Shown piece by piece: positions 1-6,965 of a DNA stretch of 7,010 bases (the first letter of the stretch is position 1; every line of letters starts with the position of its first letter). The notes under the pieces were generated by a model. That model was not told where the DNA came from, ran no database searches, and saw nothing but the letters and a program-made list of their open reading frames with translations. The DNA is from Bacteroidales bacterium Bact_16 (lineage in GTDB: Bacteria > Bacteroidota > Bacteroidia > Bacteroidales > UBA932). The stretch spans positions 1 to 7,010 of the forward strand of contig LUZH01000118.1 in the NCBI GenBank assembly GCA_001602885.1, in the 5' to 3' direction. The position numbers and the translations under genes were made by a program.

Positions 1-525
1 CCGTTTGACGAGATCGACGCTTACTTCTCCGCCCGGTCCGACAAGAACATCCTGACGGGATTCGGGAAGGATGAGCCCTACCAGGAAACGCTGAAAATGC
101 ATCGCTTCAACCTGTTCCTGCGTAATTACACTTCGCCGAAGAAAGCCCTCCGGACGGCCAGCCAGCTGCTGTGGAGAGCCGCCGTCGCGGCCCAGCGCAT
201 CCTCGGCATCCGGATCCACACCAGGCAGGAGTTCTACAAGGCCAGCAACTGGCTGAGCCTCCGGGAAGATGCAGCGAAATACCTGATTGACAACCAGAAA
301 GAGATTCTCCGGAAATACCGGTACTCCTTCTGCGGAGACGAATTTTTCGTCCCGTCGGAGCTGATGGCCTCCACCCTTTTCTGCGGGACCATCCTGAATG
401 ACGGGCAGTATCTGAAGCACGATATCCAGCGGTCCAACGCAAGCACGTTCCGCCTCGCCGACTATCCGGCCCTTGCGGAGAGCGGCTTCCTGTTCGCCAG
501 AAAATTCACGGCATGCCCGACCTGA
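1..525 (+). CDS. GT14 (core-2/I-branching type) glycosyltransferase, C-terminal part
   Basis: Partial gene: the frame is open from base 1, giving 174 visible residues; the ATG at 97 is an internal methionine, not the start. The fragment aligns by eye with the complete GT14 enzyme at 3830-4681. Its opening PFDEIDAYF matches the segment after the LLSGVDLPLK motif there, so roughly 95 N-terminal residues are missing. Visible landmarks are ASNWLSL (fragment residues 81-87), the FCGDE motif (residues 110-114), and the terminal FLFARKF. In characterised GT14 enzymes a glutamate in the equivalent PDE-like motif is the catalytic base, so Glu114 (bases 340-342) is the candidate. Known members transfer GlcNAc or xylose without a DXD motif; the sugar here is unknown. 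It probably adds a residue to the repeat unit in the cytoplasm. Its last 13 bases overlap the next gene, suggesting coupled translation. Family call fairly sure; substrate unknown. Confidence 0.85.
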   Translation, partial: PFDEIDAYFSARSDKNILTGFGKDEPYQETLKMHRFNLFLRNYTSPKKALRTASQLLWRAAVAAQRILGIRIHTRQEFYKASNWLSLREDAAKYLIDNQKEILRKYRYSFCGDEFFVPSELMASTLFCGTILNDGQYLKHDIQRSNASTFRLADYPALAESGFLFARKFTACPT

Positions 526-1346
526 CCAGAACCTTCCTCTGGAGGAAACTCCGGGAGCAGAAAATCCTCCGCGCGCACCGGCGCGTGGCCCGGATCTGCG
601 ATCAGCTGATCGCGGACTTCAAGGCCAGTCCCTACCATTTCGAATCTCCCCGCAAACAGGAATTCCCTTCCGGGAAGATCATCTGGCAGTACTGGGCGCA
701 AGGCTTCGCGGACGTCCCCGCGCGCGTCAGGGAATGCCTGGACTCCGTCGACAAGTATGCGGACGGCTACACCGTCGTGCGGCTGTCGGACGCCGACCTG
801 GACAAGTATCTGGACATCCCGGATTTCGTCCTCGCAAACAGGAGCAATATGGGCATCGCCCATTTCTCCGACCTCCTGCGCCTGATGCTCCTGAAGACCT
901 ACGGCGGCATCTGGATGGACGCGACCATCCTGCTGACCGGCCCGGTCCCGGCGGATTACGCCGACCAGGACCTCTTCCTGTTCCGGCGGGACCCGGCCGA
1001 ACCGGACAAGAAGTACTGGCGGAATGTCTTCGCTTACTACTTCGGCTGGGCCAAAGGCTTCCGGGTCAACATGCTGAGCAGCTTCATCGTGGCGAAGCGG
1101 GGCAACCGGACGGTCTCCGACCTGTGCGACATCATGCTGCAGTGGTGGCAGACGCATACGGCCCTGCCCGACTACTTCTTCTTCCAGATCCTCTTTGACT
1201 GCTATGGGGATCCCGGCGACTTCCCGCTGGTCAGCGACACGCTTCCGCACTACCTGCAGCAGTCCATCAACGATCCGAACTTCTCCCTGATGCCCAGGGA
1301 GCGGATCGAGACCAGCATCCCGGTCCACAAGCTAACCTACAAATAG
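513..1346 (+). CDS. Capsular polysaccharide synthesis glycosyltransferase (PF05704 Caps_synth, GT32-like)
   Basis: This 277-residue protein has the hallmarks of the capsular polysaccharide synthesis family, which is related to the GT32 DXD sugar transferases. IIWQYWAQGF lies at residues 56-65. A leucine-rich helix at about 119-129 leads into GGIWMDAT (131-138), whose Asp136 sits where GT32-like enzymes place nucleotide-sugar and metal-binding acidic residues. An aromatic DYFFFQILF segment is at 210-218, and the protein ends in HKLTYK, as many family members do. Length is normal, and there is no signal peptide or membrane segment, so it should act on the cytoplasmic side. Donor and acceptor cannot be read from sequence. 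The start at 513 overlaps the preceding stop by 13 bases; the next in-frame methionine is residue 112, which would remove the N-terminal motif. No Shine-Dalgarno is visible upstream. The next gene begins 3 bases after the stop. Confidence 0.9.
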   Translation: MPDLTRTFLWRKLREQKILRAHRRVARICDQLIADFKASPYHFESPRKQEFPSGKIIWQYWAQGFADVPARVRECLDSVDKYADGYTVVRLSDADLDKYLDIPDFVLANRSNMGIAHFSDLLRLMLLKTYGGIWMDATILLTGPVPADYADQDLFLFRRDPAEPDKKYWRNVFAYYFGWAKGFRVNMLSSFIVAKRGNRTVSDLCDIMLQWWQTHTALPDYFFFQILFDCYGDPGDFPLVSDTLPHYLQQSINDPNFSLMPRERIETSIPVHKLTYK

Positions 1347-1349
1347 GCC

Positions 1350-1835
1350 ATGACGCTCAAAGAAAGATTCCTCGAATGGTGGATCCGCCCGGAGAAATAC
1401 TACATCCGGCGCTACCTCCGCTTCCTGCGGAAAGAGGAGAAATACACCTTCGCCAGCCCCAACAAACTGCTGGGCTACTGGTACCGCGGCCGCAAGAACC
1501 GTCTGGGCTCCCGGCTGGGCTTCATCATCAGCGCAGGCTGCTTCGGTGAAGACCTGCACCTGGAGCACTACGGCTCCGTGATCGTCAACCCCAAGGCCCG
1601 CATCGGCAAGGGCTGCATCATCCACGGCAACTGCTGCATCGGCAGCAACGGCGGCTATCCCGACGATTCCCCGGTGATCGGCGACCACGTCGACATCGGG
1701 CAGAACGCCCAGGTCCTCGGCGGCATCCGCATCGCGGACAACGTCCGCATCGGGGCCGGCGCGGTGGTCGTCAAAGATGTCCTGACGCCCGGCGTGACCG
1801 TCGTGGGCGTCCCCGCAAAAGTCGTCAATTCCTGA
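1350..1835 (+). CDS. Hexapeptide-repeat (left-handed beta-helix) O-acetyltransferase, serine acetyltransferase-like
   Basis: This 161-residue protein has a basic, aromatic N-terminal helix region (about 1-45) followed by a hexapeptide-repeat left-handed beta-helix (about 60-160). The isoleucine/valine-spaced turns are visible in VNPKARIGKGCIIHGNCCIG, VIGDHVDIGQNAQVLGG and IADNVRIGAGAVV, and it ends with the PGVTVVGVPAKVV motif typical of CysE/WbbJ-like acyltransferases. His73 (in HLEHYG) and His92 (in IIHGN) are candidate catalytic histidines. Family members use acetyl-CoA and work as trimers. Although the helix resembles serine acetyltransferases, the short N-terminal region and the position among glycosyltransferases favour O-acetylation of a sugar in the repeat unit over cysteine synthesis. 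It starts 3 bases after the preceding stop and ends 7 bases before the acyltransferase-3 gene. The fold is secure; the acceptor is inferred. Confidence 0.88.
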   Translation: MTLKERFLEWWIRPEKYYIRRYLRFLRKEEKYTFASPNKLLGYWYRGRKNRLGSRLGFIISAGCFGEDLHLEHYGSVIVNPKARIGKGCIIHGNCCIGSNGGYPDDSPVIGDHVDIGQNAQVLGGIRIADNVRIGAGAVVVKDVLTPGVTVVGVPAKVVNS

Positions 1836-1842
1836 TCTGCAA

Positions 1843-2931
1843 ATGACGTCCGGACTCGACACACGCCAGTCGGAACTCATCAGGGCCATGCGTTTCCCGC
1901 TGATCGTCCTGGTGCTCTTCGAGCACTCGGTCGGCGCGGACATGGCGCCGATGCGACGATCGCTGGACGGGCCCAACGTCTTCCACTTCACCACGGAGCT
2001 GATCTCCCGCCATTTCTGCTCGATCGCCGTGTGCTGGTTCTTCGTCTTCTCGGGCTTCCTGTTCTTCCGCAACCTGCAGGAAGAGAAAGTCGGACACGGC
2101 TGGTTCATCGACAAATGGAAGACGCGCTCGCATACACTCCTGATCCCCCATCTGTTCTGGAACCTGTTCTATGTCCTGGTCATCCTGGGGGTCACCTGGC
2201 TGTTCCGGACGCTGGGCGTCGCCTTCTCGGAAGACCCGATGGACGGCGTCCTGAGAGGGCCCCTCTACTGGTTCGTCACCGGCCCGTTGGATTACCCGCT
2301 GTGGTATCTGCGCGACCTGATCGCGGCCACGGCGCTCGCGCCGGTCTTATACTTTGTCATCAAGAAAATTCCCGCAGGGGCTTCCCTGTTCCTGCTGGTC
2401 GCCATGTATCTCTGCTCTTACTTCGCGAAGGGCACGCTGCTCGCGACCGTCGCGTTCTTCGGGACCGGCGCGTGGCTGGGCATCAGGCGGGCCAACATCG
2501 CGGACCTCTGCCGGCGGGTCCGGTATCCGGCGGCCCTGCTGGCGCTTGCGCTGGCCCTGCTGGCCACCAGCATGTACGGCCATGCGTCGCACCAGCTGTT
2601 CCGCCTGCTGTTCTTCCCGTTCGGCATGATCACGTTCATGAACCTCTGTGAGCTCATGATGCGGAGCCCCCGGATGAAAAACCTGATGCTCCGCCTGTCG
2701 GAGACGGTGTTCTTCATCTACGCCGCCCACGAGATCTACATCCTCGGCTGGACGAAGGGCCTGTGCCTGCGGCTGTTCGGGGCGCAGCTCCCGAGCCGCT
2801 GGCTGACCTATTTCCTCGTGCCGGTGGTGGTGCTTGCCATCTGCCTGGCCCTGTTCTATTTCCTCAAGAAAGTGACGCCCAAGGCCCTGGCTTTCGCCTG
2901 CGGCTGGCGCGTACAGCATAAGAAAGCATGA
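1843..2931 (+). CDS. Membrane acyltransferase-3 family protein (PF01757)
   Basis: This 362-residue polytopic membrane protein fits the acyltransferase-3 family, whose members O-acylate surface glycans, usually with acetyl groups. The N-terminal RQSELIRAMRFPLIVLVLFEH carries the family's early arginine and the conserved histidine (His28) at the end of the first membrane helix. Other landmarks are FFVFSGFLFF (66-75), a basic segment leading into LLIPHLFWN (99-107), PLWYLRDL (152-159), and a late helix FFIYAAHEIYI (290-300). About ten hydrophobic segments can be picked out by eye, and the tail is short and basic. Length is usual for a stand-alone domain. With the soluble acetyltransferase just upstream it gives the cluster two unrelated acylation enzymes. 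The start at 1843 is 7 bases after the previous stop and has no Shine-Dalgarno. The stop shares ATGA with the GT8 start. Family call strong; the group transferred and its target are unknown. Confidence 0.9.
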   Translation: MTSGLDTRQSELIRAMRFPLIVLVLFEHSVGADMAPMRRSLDGPNVFHFTTELISRHFCSIAVCWFFVFSGFLFFRNLQEEKVGHGWFIDKWKTRSHTLLIPHLFWNLFYVLVILGVTWLFRTLGVAFSEDPMDGVLRGPLYWFVTGPLDYPLWYLRDLIAATALAPVLYFVIKKIPAGASLFLLVAMYLCSYFAKGTLLATVAFFGTGAWLGIRRANIADLCRRVRYPAALLALALALLATSMYGHASHQLFRLLFFPFGMITFMNLCELMMRSPRMKNLMLRLSETVFFIYAAHEIYILGWTKGLCLRLFGAQLPSRWLTYFLVPVVVLAICLALFYFLKKVTPKALAFACGWRVQHKKA

Positions 2932-3833
2932 TTCCGATCGCCATCGCGTTCACGCCCAACTACTTCGTCCAGGCGGCCACCCTGCTCCGCTCGGTGCTGG
3001 ATGCCAGCCCTGACGGGCAGTTCCGCGTCGTGTGCCTGCTGACCGAGGAGCTCCCCGACCGGATGCAGGACAAGCTGCGGCGTCTGGGCGGCGGCCGCCT
3101 GACGCTGGAATTCATCCCGCTCAAGGGGCGCCTGCAGGGCGTCTACATCGACCCGCGCTACTCCGAGGCGGCGTCGCTGCGGCTGCTGCTGCCGGAACTC
3201 CTGCCGGAGCTGGACCGCATCATCTACCTGGACTGCGACATCGTCGTGCGGCAGGATCTCGCCCGCCTGTGGCGCGAGACCGACCTGGGCGACAACTACC
3301 TGGGCGTCGTGTTCGAGGCGGCCATCGAGGGGCAGGCGGAGCGCTTCCGCGCGCTGGGCTGCGACCCGGACCGTTATTTCAACTCCGGATTCCTGCTGAT
3401 GAACCTGGCGCAGATGCGCGCCGACAAGATATCGGAAAAGCTGCTGGAAGCCTGCCGCGTCCCCTACCTCGAGTTCCCGGACCAGGACGCCCTCAACCAG
3501 GTCTGCCAGGGACGCGTACTGCCGCTCAGCCCGCTCTACAACAGCATCCGCACCTTCTTCATCCCCAAGTACAAGCCCGAATTCATCCGCCAGTACGGCG
3601 AAGGGCTGTGGGAGCGGGTGCAGCGCGAGGCCACCATCCATTACACGGGCGGCAAGCCCTGGAACCTCTTCACGGTCCAGTTCGGCGCCTGGTGGCGGGT
3701 CTACGACACGCTGCCGGCCGAGATCAAGGAAGAATGGACGCCCGGCAAGATGCTTCGTTTCTGGAAATTCTACCGCACTCCCTTCGGACGGCTCTTCGAC
3801 GCCTTCCGGGGCCTCAAGCGGAAACTCGGATGA
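2928..3833 (+). CDS. GT8 family glycosyltransferase
   Basis: This 301-residue retaining glycosyltransferase shows the GT8 motifs in order. An N-terminal IPIAIAFTPNYFVQAATLLRS (2-22) begins the nucleotide-binding fold. RYSEAASLRLLLPELLP (77-93) is followed by IIYLDCDIVV (98-107), whose Asp102-Cys-Asp104 is the metal and sugar-nucleotide binding DXD. YFNSGFLLMNL (150-160), FPDQDALN (183-190) and HYTGGKPW (238-245) are the usual later motifs; the last supplies a second metal-binding histidine in known family members. The GT8 family includes the LPS galactosyl- and glucosyltransferases and glycogenin, so UDP-glucose or UDP-galactose is the likeliest donor, but this is not shown by sequence. The C-terminal 35 residues are basic and aromatic and may touch the membrane. 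Start and stop both use four-base ATGA overlaps with the neighbouring genes, pointing to translational coupling. Confidence 0.93.
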   Translation: MIPIAIAFTPNYFVQAATLLRSVLDASPDGQFRVVCLLTEELPDRMQDKLRRLGGGRLTLEFIPLKGRLQGVYIDPRYSEAASLRLLLPELLPELDRIIYLDCDIVVRQDLARLWRETDLGDNYLGVVFEAAIEGQAERFRALGCDPDRYFNSGFLLMNLAQMRADKISEKLLEACRVPYLEFPDQDALNQVCQGRVLPLSPLYNSIRTFFIPKYKPEFIRQYGEGLWERVQREATIHYTGGKPWNLFTVQFGAWWRVYDTLPAEIKEEWTPGKMLRFWKFYRTPFGRLFDAFRGLKRKLG

Positions 3834-4681
3834 AACACGCCTACCTCATCCTCGCGCACCACGAGTTCGCGCTGCTCCAGACCCTGATCGGGTGTCTGGA
3901 CGACGCGCGCAACGACATCTACGTGCACATCGACCGGAAGGTCCGGGAGCTGCCGGAGCTGCACGCGCGGCAGGCCCGCCTGACGGTCCTGAAGCGGCGC
4001 GTGGACATCCGCTGGGCGGACTACTCCATGGTCGAGGCGGAGTTCGCGCTGTTCGCCGCCGCGCTGAAGGACGGCCCCCACGCCTACTACCACCTGCTGT
4101 CCGGCGTGGACCTGCCGCTCAAGAACCAGGACCGCATCCACGCCTTCTTCGAGGAGCACGCCGGCCAGGAATTCATCGGCTACACCCTCACGGAGATGAC
4201 GCCGGAGACCGTCCGGCGAATGCAGCGCTGGCACCTGTTCCCGCGGCATTTCGGCCGCCGGAGAGACATCTACAGCGCCTTCCGGAGCGCCTGCCTCCGC
4301 TGCCAGGAGCTGCTGGGTATCAAGCGCAACCGCGGCATCGTCTTCACGAAAGGTTCCCAGTGGGTGAGCCTCACCGAAGCGATGGTACAATACATCCTGG
4401 GGCAGGAAGACCAGGTGCGGAAGACCTTCACCCACACCTTCGTGCCCGACGAATGCGTGATGCAGACGCTCTGCTGGAACTCCCCCTACCGGGACCGGCT
4501 CTACAGCACCGCCTCGGACGGCGAGGGCTGCATGCGCCTCATCGGCTGGCGCGGCAGCGAACTCGTCGACTGGAGCGCCGCCGACTATGACACGCTGGCG
4601 GCCTCGCCCGCCCTGTTCGCCCGCAAGTTCAACAGCGCCGACCCGGCGTTCATCCATAGAATCGTGGCTCTTTCGAAATGA
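3830..4681 (+). CDS. GT14 (core-2/I-branching type) glycosyltransferase, complete
   Basis: This 283-residue protein begins MKHAYLILAHHE, the standard start of bacterial GT14 enzymes. It continues with IYVHIDRK (30-37), YYHLLSGVDLPLK (86-98), the KGSQWVSL segment (174-181), FVPDECVMQTL (204-214) and the C-terminal LFARKF (262-267). Glu208 in the PDE motif corresponds to the catalytic base of mammalian core-2 GlcNAc transferase. The family is metal-independent and lacks a functional DXD; known members transfer GlcNAc or xylose. The reading frame stays open far upstream through the GT8 gene (to an ATG at 3032), but the extra 266 codons are an arginine/alanine/proline-rich shadow. The true start is 3830, which gives family-normal length and an ATGA overlap with the GT8 stop. 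The stop shares ATGA with the GT2 gene. It is the second GT14 in the window; the two are clearly homologous but far diverged. Confidence 0.93.
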   Translation: MKHAYLILAHHEFALLQTLIGCLDDARNDIYVHIDRKVRELPELHARQARLTVLKRRVDIRWADYSMVEAEFALFAAALKDGPHAYYHLLSGVDLPLKNQDRIHAFFEEHAGQEFIGYTLTEMTPETVRRMQRWHLFPRHFGRRRDIYSAFRSACLRCQELLGIKRNRGIVFTKGSQWVSLTEAMVQYILGQEDQVRKTFTHTFVPDECVMQTLCWNSPYRDRLYSTASDGEGCMRLIGWRGSELVDWSAADYDTLAASPALFARKFNSADPAFIHRIVALSK

Positions 4682-5661
4682 AGATCAGCCTGATCATACC
4701 CGTCTACAACGCCGAGAAGACCCTCCCGGACACGCTGGAGAGCATCCGCGCCCAGCGTTTCCGCGACTTCGAGGTCGTCTTTGCCGAAGACGCCTGCACG
4801 GACGGCTCCGCCGCCCTGCTGGAAGCGTTCTGCGCCGACAGCGGCCTGCCTTGCAAGCTGCTCCGCGCGGAGCGGAACGGCGGTGCGGCCGCAGCCCGCA
4901 ACCGGGCGCTCGATGCCGCCGAAGGCGAATATCTCGCTTTCGCGGACGCGGACGACCTGCCGGATCCGGGCATGCTGGAGCGGGCGGCCGAGGCGGCGCA
5001 GACCGCGGACGGGCCCGCCGACATCGTCGGCTGGGACTGGACGCTGGGGCGCACGGCCCAGGGCGGCCGCTACATGCGCCAGGCCGACTATGCCTCCGCC
5101 GAGGAGGCACTCTGCAACCTCACGGGCGGCACGATGCGCTGGAACCTCTGGATGTTCCTGGTCCGCCGCGGGCTGGTCGAAGCGCAGCACCTGCGCTTCA
5201 TCCCGGGCGCGGACCTGGGCGAAGACATGCAGTTCATGCTGCGCGCCTTCCTGCACGCCGGCCGCGTGGTGCAGCTCCACGAGTCGCTCTACCGCTACAA
5301 CGCGGTCAACAGCGCCTCCATCAGCCGCGAATTCAGCCCGGCGCGGCGCGCGCAGATCGAGACCAACCTTGCGGAAGCCGAACGGCATTTCGCCGGTTCG
5401 GACTTCCTCCAGGCCCATCCCGACGCGCTGACGGACCTCAAGCTCTTCCTCAAGCGGCCGCTGCTGATCGGCGGCAGCAAGGAGAACTTCGAGACCTGGC
5501 AGACCTGGTTCCCGGAAGCCAACGCCCGGGCCCTGCAGCGGGGCAGCCTGCCGCTGCACACCTATCTCCTGCAAAAGATGGCCGCCCGGCGCAGCCGCTT
5601 CGGCGTCCTCCTGTATAACGTGCTCGTATATAAAATCGCTTACGGTATAATATATCGATAG
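4678..5661 (+). CDS. GT2 family glycosyltransferase
   Basis: This 327-residue inverting GT-A glycosyltransferase opens with KISLIIPVYNAEKTL (2-16). It continues with EDACTDGS (37-44), NGGAAAARNRAL (67-78) and YLAFADADD (85-93), where Asp90-Ala-Asp92 is the DXD metal and nucleotide-sugar site. GEDMQF (181-186) holds the acidic pair expected to include the catalytic base, and LYRYNAVNSASIS (204-216) is a common feature of this subgroup. The family's usual first DDGS aspartate is replaced by glutamate (Glu37). There is no N-terminal signal. The C-terminal 35 residues are basic and aromatic (LLYNVLVYKIAYGIIYR at the end) and may be a membrane-associating tail. It should add one sugar to the lipid-linked repeat unit; donor unknown. 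It overlaps the preceding gene by ATGA and ends 5 bases before the polymerase gene. Its last codons are strikingly AT-rich for this locus. Confidence 0.93.
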   Translation: MKISLIIPVYNAEKTLPDTLESIRAQRFRDFEVVFAEDACTDGSAALLEAFCADSGLPCKLLRAERNGGAAAARNRALDAAEGEYLAFADADDLPDPGMLERAAEAAQTADGPADIVGWDWTLGRTAQGGRYMRQADYASAEEALCNLTGGTMRWNLWMFLVRRGLVEAQHLRFIPGADLGEDMQFMLRAFLHAGRVVQLHESLYRYNAVNSASISREFSPARRAQIETNLAEAERHFAGSDFLQAHPDALTDLKLFLKRPLLIGGSKENFETWQTWFPEANARALQRGSLPLHTYLLQKMAARRSRFGVLLYNVLVYKIAYGIIYR

Positions 5662-5666
5662 ACTCT

Positions 5667-6965
5667 ATGAAAAAGTTTCTGCTGGGATTCTTTTTGATCA
5701 CGATGGTGAGCTTCTACGTGTTCCCCATCTCATTCACGTTCCTTCCTCAGGCCGTCAACTCGAAGATACTGGTCGCCGTTTTCGGCGTCTTTGCATTCAC
5801 CTTCGAAAGCATCCGGAAGAAGGCCATGCGTTTCCCGGAACCGATCATCTTCTCGGCGCTGCTCGCGGCGCTGTTCTCCGTCTGGTGCCTCTACAGCGTC
5901 ATCGCAGCCAATACATACGACATGGTCTACGCCACGTACATCATCTCCTACCTCACCTGGATCTTCGGAGCATACGGTGTATATGGCGCGCTGAGACTGG
6001 CCTACGACAACGTGGACCTGGAGATCCTGACGCGATACCTGGCCCTGGTGGGCGTCGCGCAATGCATCGCGGCCGTCGTCATCGACAACAACGCCGCCTT
6101 CGCCTCTTTCGTCGACCGTTTCGTGGACATGGGCCAGGAATTCTTCAAGAAGGGCAACCGCCTCTACGGTATCGGCGCGGCGCTCGATCCCGCCGGCATC
6201 CGGTTCTCCGTGATCCTGATCATGATCGCCCACCAGTTCTCCACCAACCCGAACGTCCGCCAGCACCGGCTCTATCAGGCCACGGACCTGGGCGCGTTCG
6301 CCATCATCGTCATCATCGGCTCCGTGATCTCGCGTACCACCCTGGTGGGTACCGGCCTCGGACTGTTCTACATCATCATCTCCATCATCCGCATGCGGAA
6401 GGGCGGTTTCATGACGGTCAGCATGGTCAAGATGTTCTTCTGGTTCTTCGTCGTGATGATGATCATCGTCGGCGTGAGCATCTACTTCTACCGCGCCAGC
6501 GACACCTTCCAGGGCTATCTCCGCTTCGGCTTCGAAGCGTTCTTCAACTGGGTGGAGACGGGAGAGTTCCGCACCAGCTCCACGGATACGCTCAACGACG
6601 TCATGTGGATCTGGCCCGACAACCTGCGCGACTGGCTCGTCGGACGGGGCACCTATGGCATTTTCGACAACGGTACCGACATCGGTTACTGCAACTTCAC
6701 ACTGTACTGCGGCCTCATCGGCCTGCTCATCTTCTCCATCTTCTTCATCTACTGCCACACCGTGCAGATCCGCAAGTTCCAGCAGTTCAAGTTCACCGCC
6801 TGGCTGCTGGTCGCCCTGACCTTCATCGTCTGGGTCAAGGTCGCGACGGACATCTTCTTCATCGACGCGCTCCTGTTCTGCATCGCCAGCGACTATGAAG
6901 GAGAGGTGGAAGACGTCACCTACGCAGACCACATCGTTCCTGATGACATTAGCGTTCGCAAATAG
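5667..6965 (+). CDS. Wzy-like O-antigen/capsule repeat-unit polymerase (polytopic membrane protein)
   Basis: This 432-residue protein is mostly hydrophobic helices. By eye they lie near residues 4-26, 31-47, 58-81, 85-108, 118-139, 178-188, 190-211, 213-231, 235-255, 335-354 and 368-397. A large polar loop spans about 257-333, as expected for the periplasmic loop of O-antigen polymerases and ligases. GNRLYGIGAALDPAGIRFS (163-181), an arginine-containing SRTTLVG (212-218), and GRGTYG followed by DNGTDIGYCNF (loop end, to 334) resemble conserved stretches of Bacteroidota Wzy-type proteins; arginines in such loops are functionally important in characterised Wzy. It would join flipped undecaprenyl-linked units on the periplasmic face. 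A ligase of the WaaL type is possible, but a setting among repeat-unit glycosyltransferases favours polymerase. The tail is acidic and cytoplasm-like. It starts 5 bases after the GT2 stop, and the next gene probably overlaps its end. Sequence of this family is poorly conserved, so the call rests on topology and context. Confidence 0.82.
   Translation: MKKFLLGFFLITMVSFYVFPISFTFLPQAVNSKILVAVFGVFAFTFESIRKKAMRFPEPIIFSALLAALFSVWCLYSVIAANTYDMVYATYIISYLTWIFGAYGVYGALRLAYDNVDLEILTRYLALVGVAQCIAAVVIDNNAAFASFVDRFVDMGQEFFKKGNRLYGIGAALDPAGIRFSVILIMIAHQFSTNPNVRQHRLYQATDLGAFAIIVIIGSVISRTTLVGTGLGLFYIIISIIRMRKGGFMTVSMVKMFFWFFVVMMIIVGVSIYFYRASDTFQGYLRFGFEAFFNWVETGEFRTSSTDTLNDVMWIWPDNLRDWLVGRGTYGIFDNGTDIGYCNFTLYCGLIGLLIFSIFFIYCHTVQIRKFQQFKFTAWLLVALTFIVWVKVATDIFFIDALLFCIASDYEGEVEDVTYADHIVPDDISVRK

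Noticed and set aside
462..1328. Long open frame on the minus strand opposite the PF05704 glycosyltransferase gene (288 codons)
   Set aside because: Its composition is rich in V, D, E, R and Q with no recognisable motif, as expected of the complement of a GC-rich gene; the + strand protein has clear family motifs.
3032..3829. In-frame upstream extension of the second GT14 gene that would give a 549-residue protein
   Set aside because: The added 266 residues are A/R/G/P-rich and lie wholly inside the GT8 gene in another frame. The ATG at 3830 gives a family-normal N-terminus.
4860..4873. Perfect 14-base palindrome GCTCCGCGCGGAGC as an operator or recognition site
   Set aside because: It is inside GT2 coding sequence, occurs once as far as I can see, and such palindromes arise easily by chance in GC-rich DNA.
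5646..5651. TATAAT string before the polymerase gene as a promoter -10 element
   Set aside because: It lies within the last codons of the GT2 gene, has no clear -35 partner at proper spacing, and Bacteroidota promoters use a different -7/-33 consensus. The cluster looks like one transcript here.
6300..6395. Repeated ATC/CATC triplets resembling a short tandem repeat
   Set aside because: They encode isoleucine-rich membrane helices of the polymerase with this locus's preferred ATC codon; the units are irregular and in frame.
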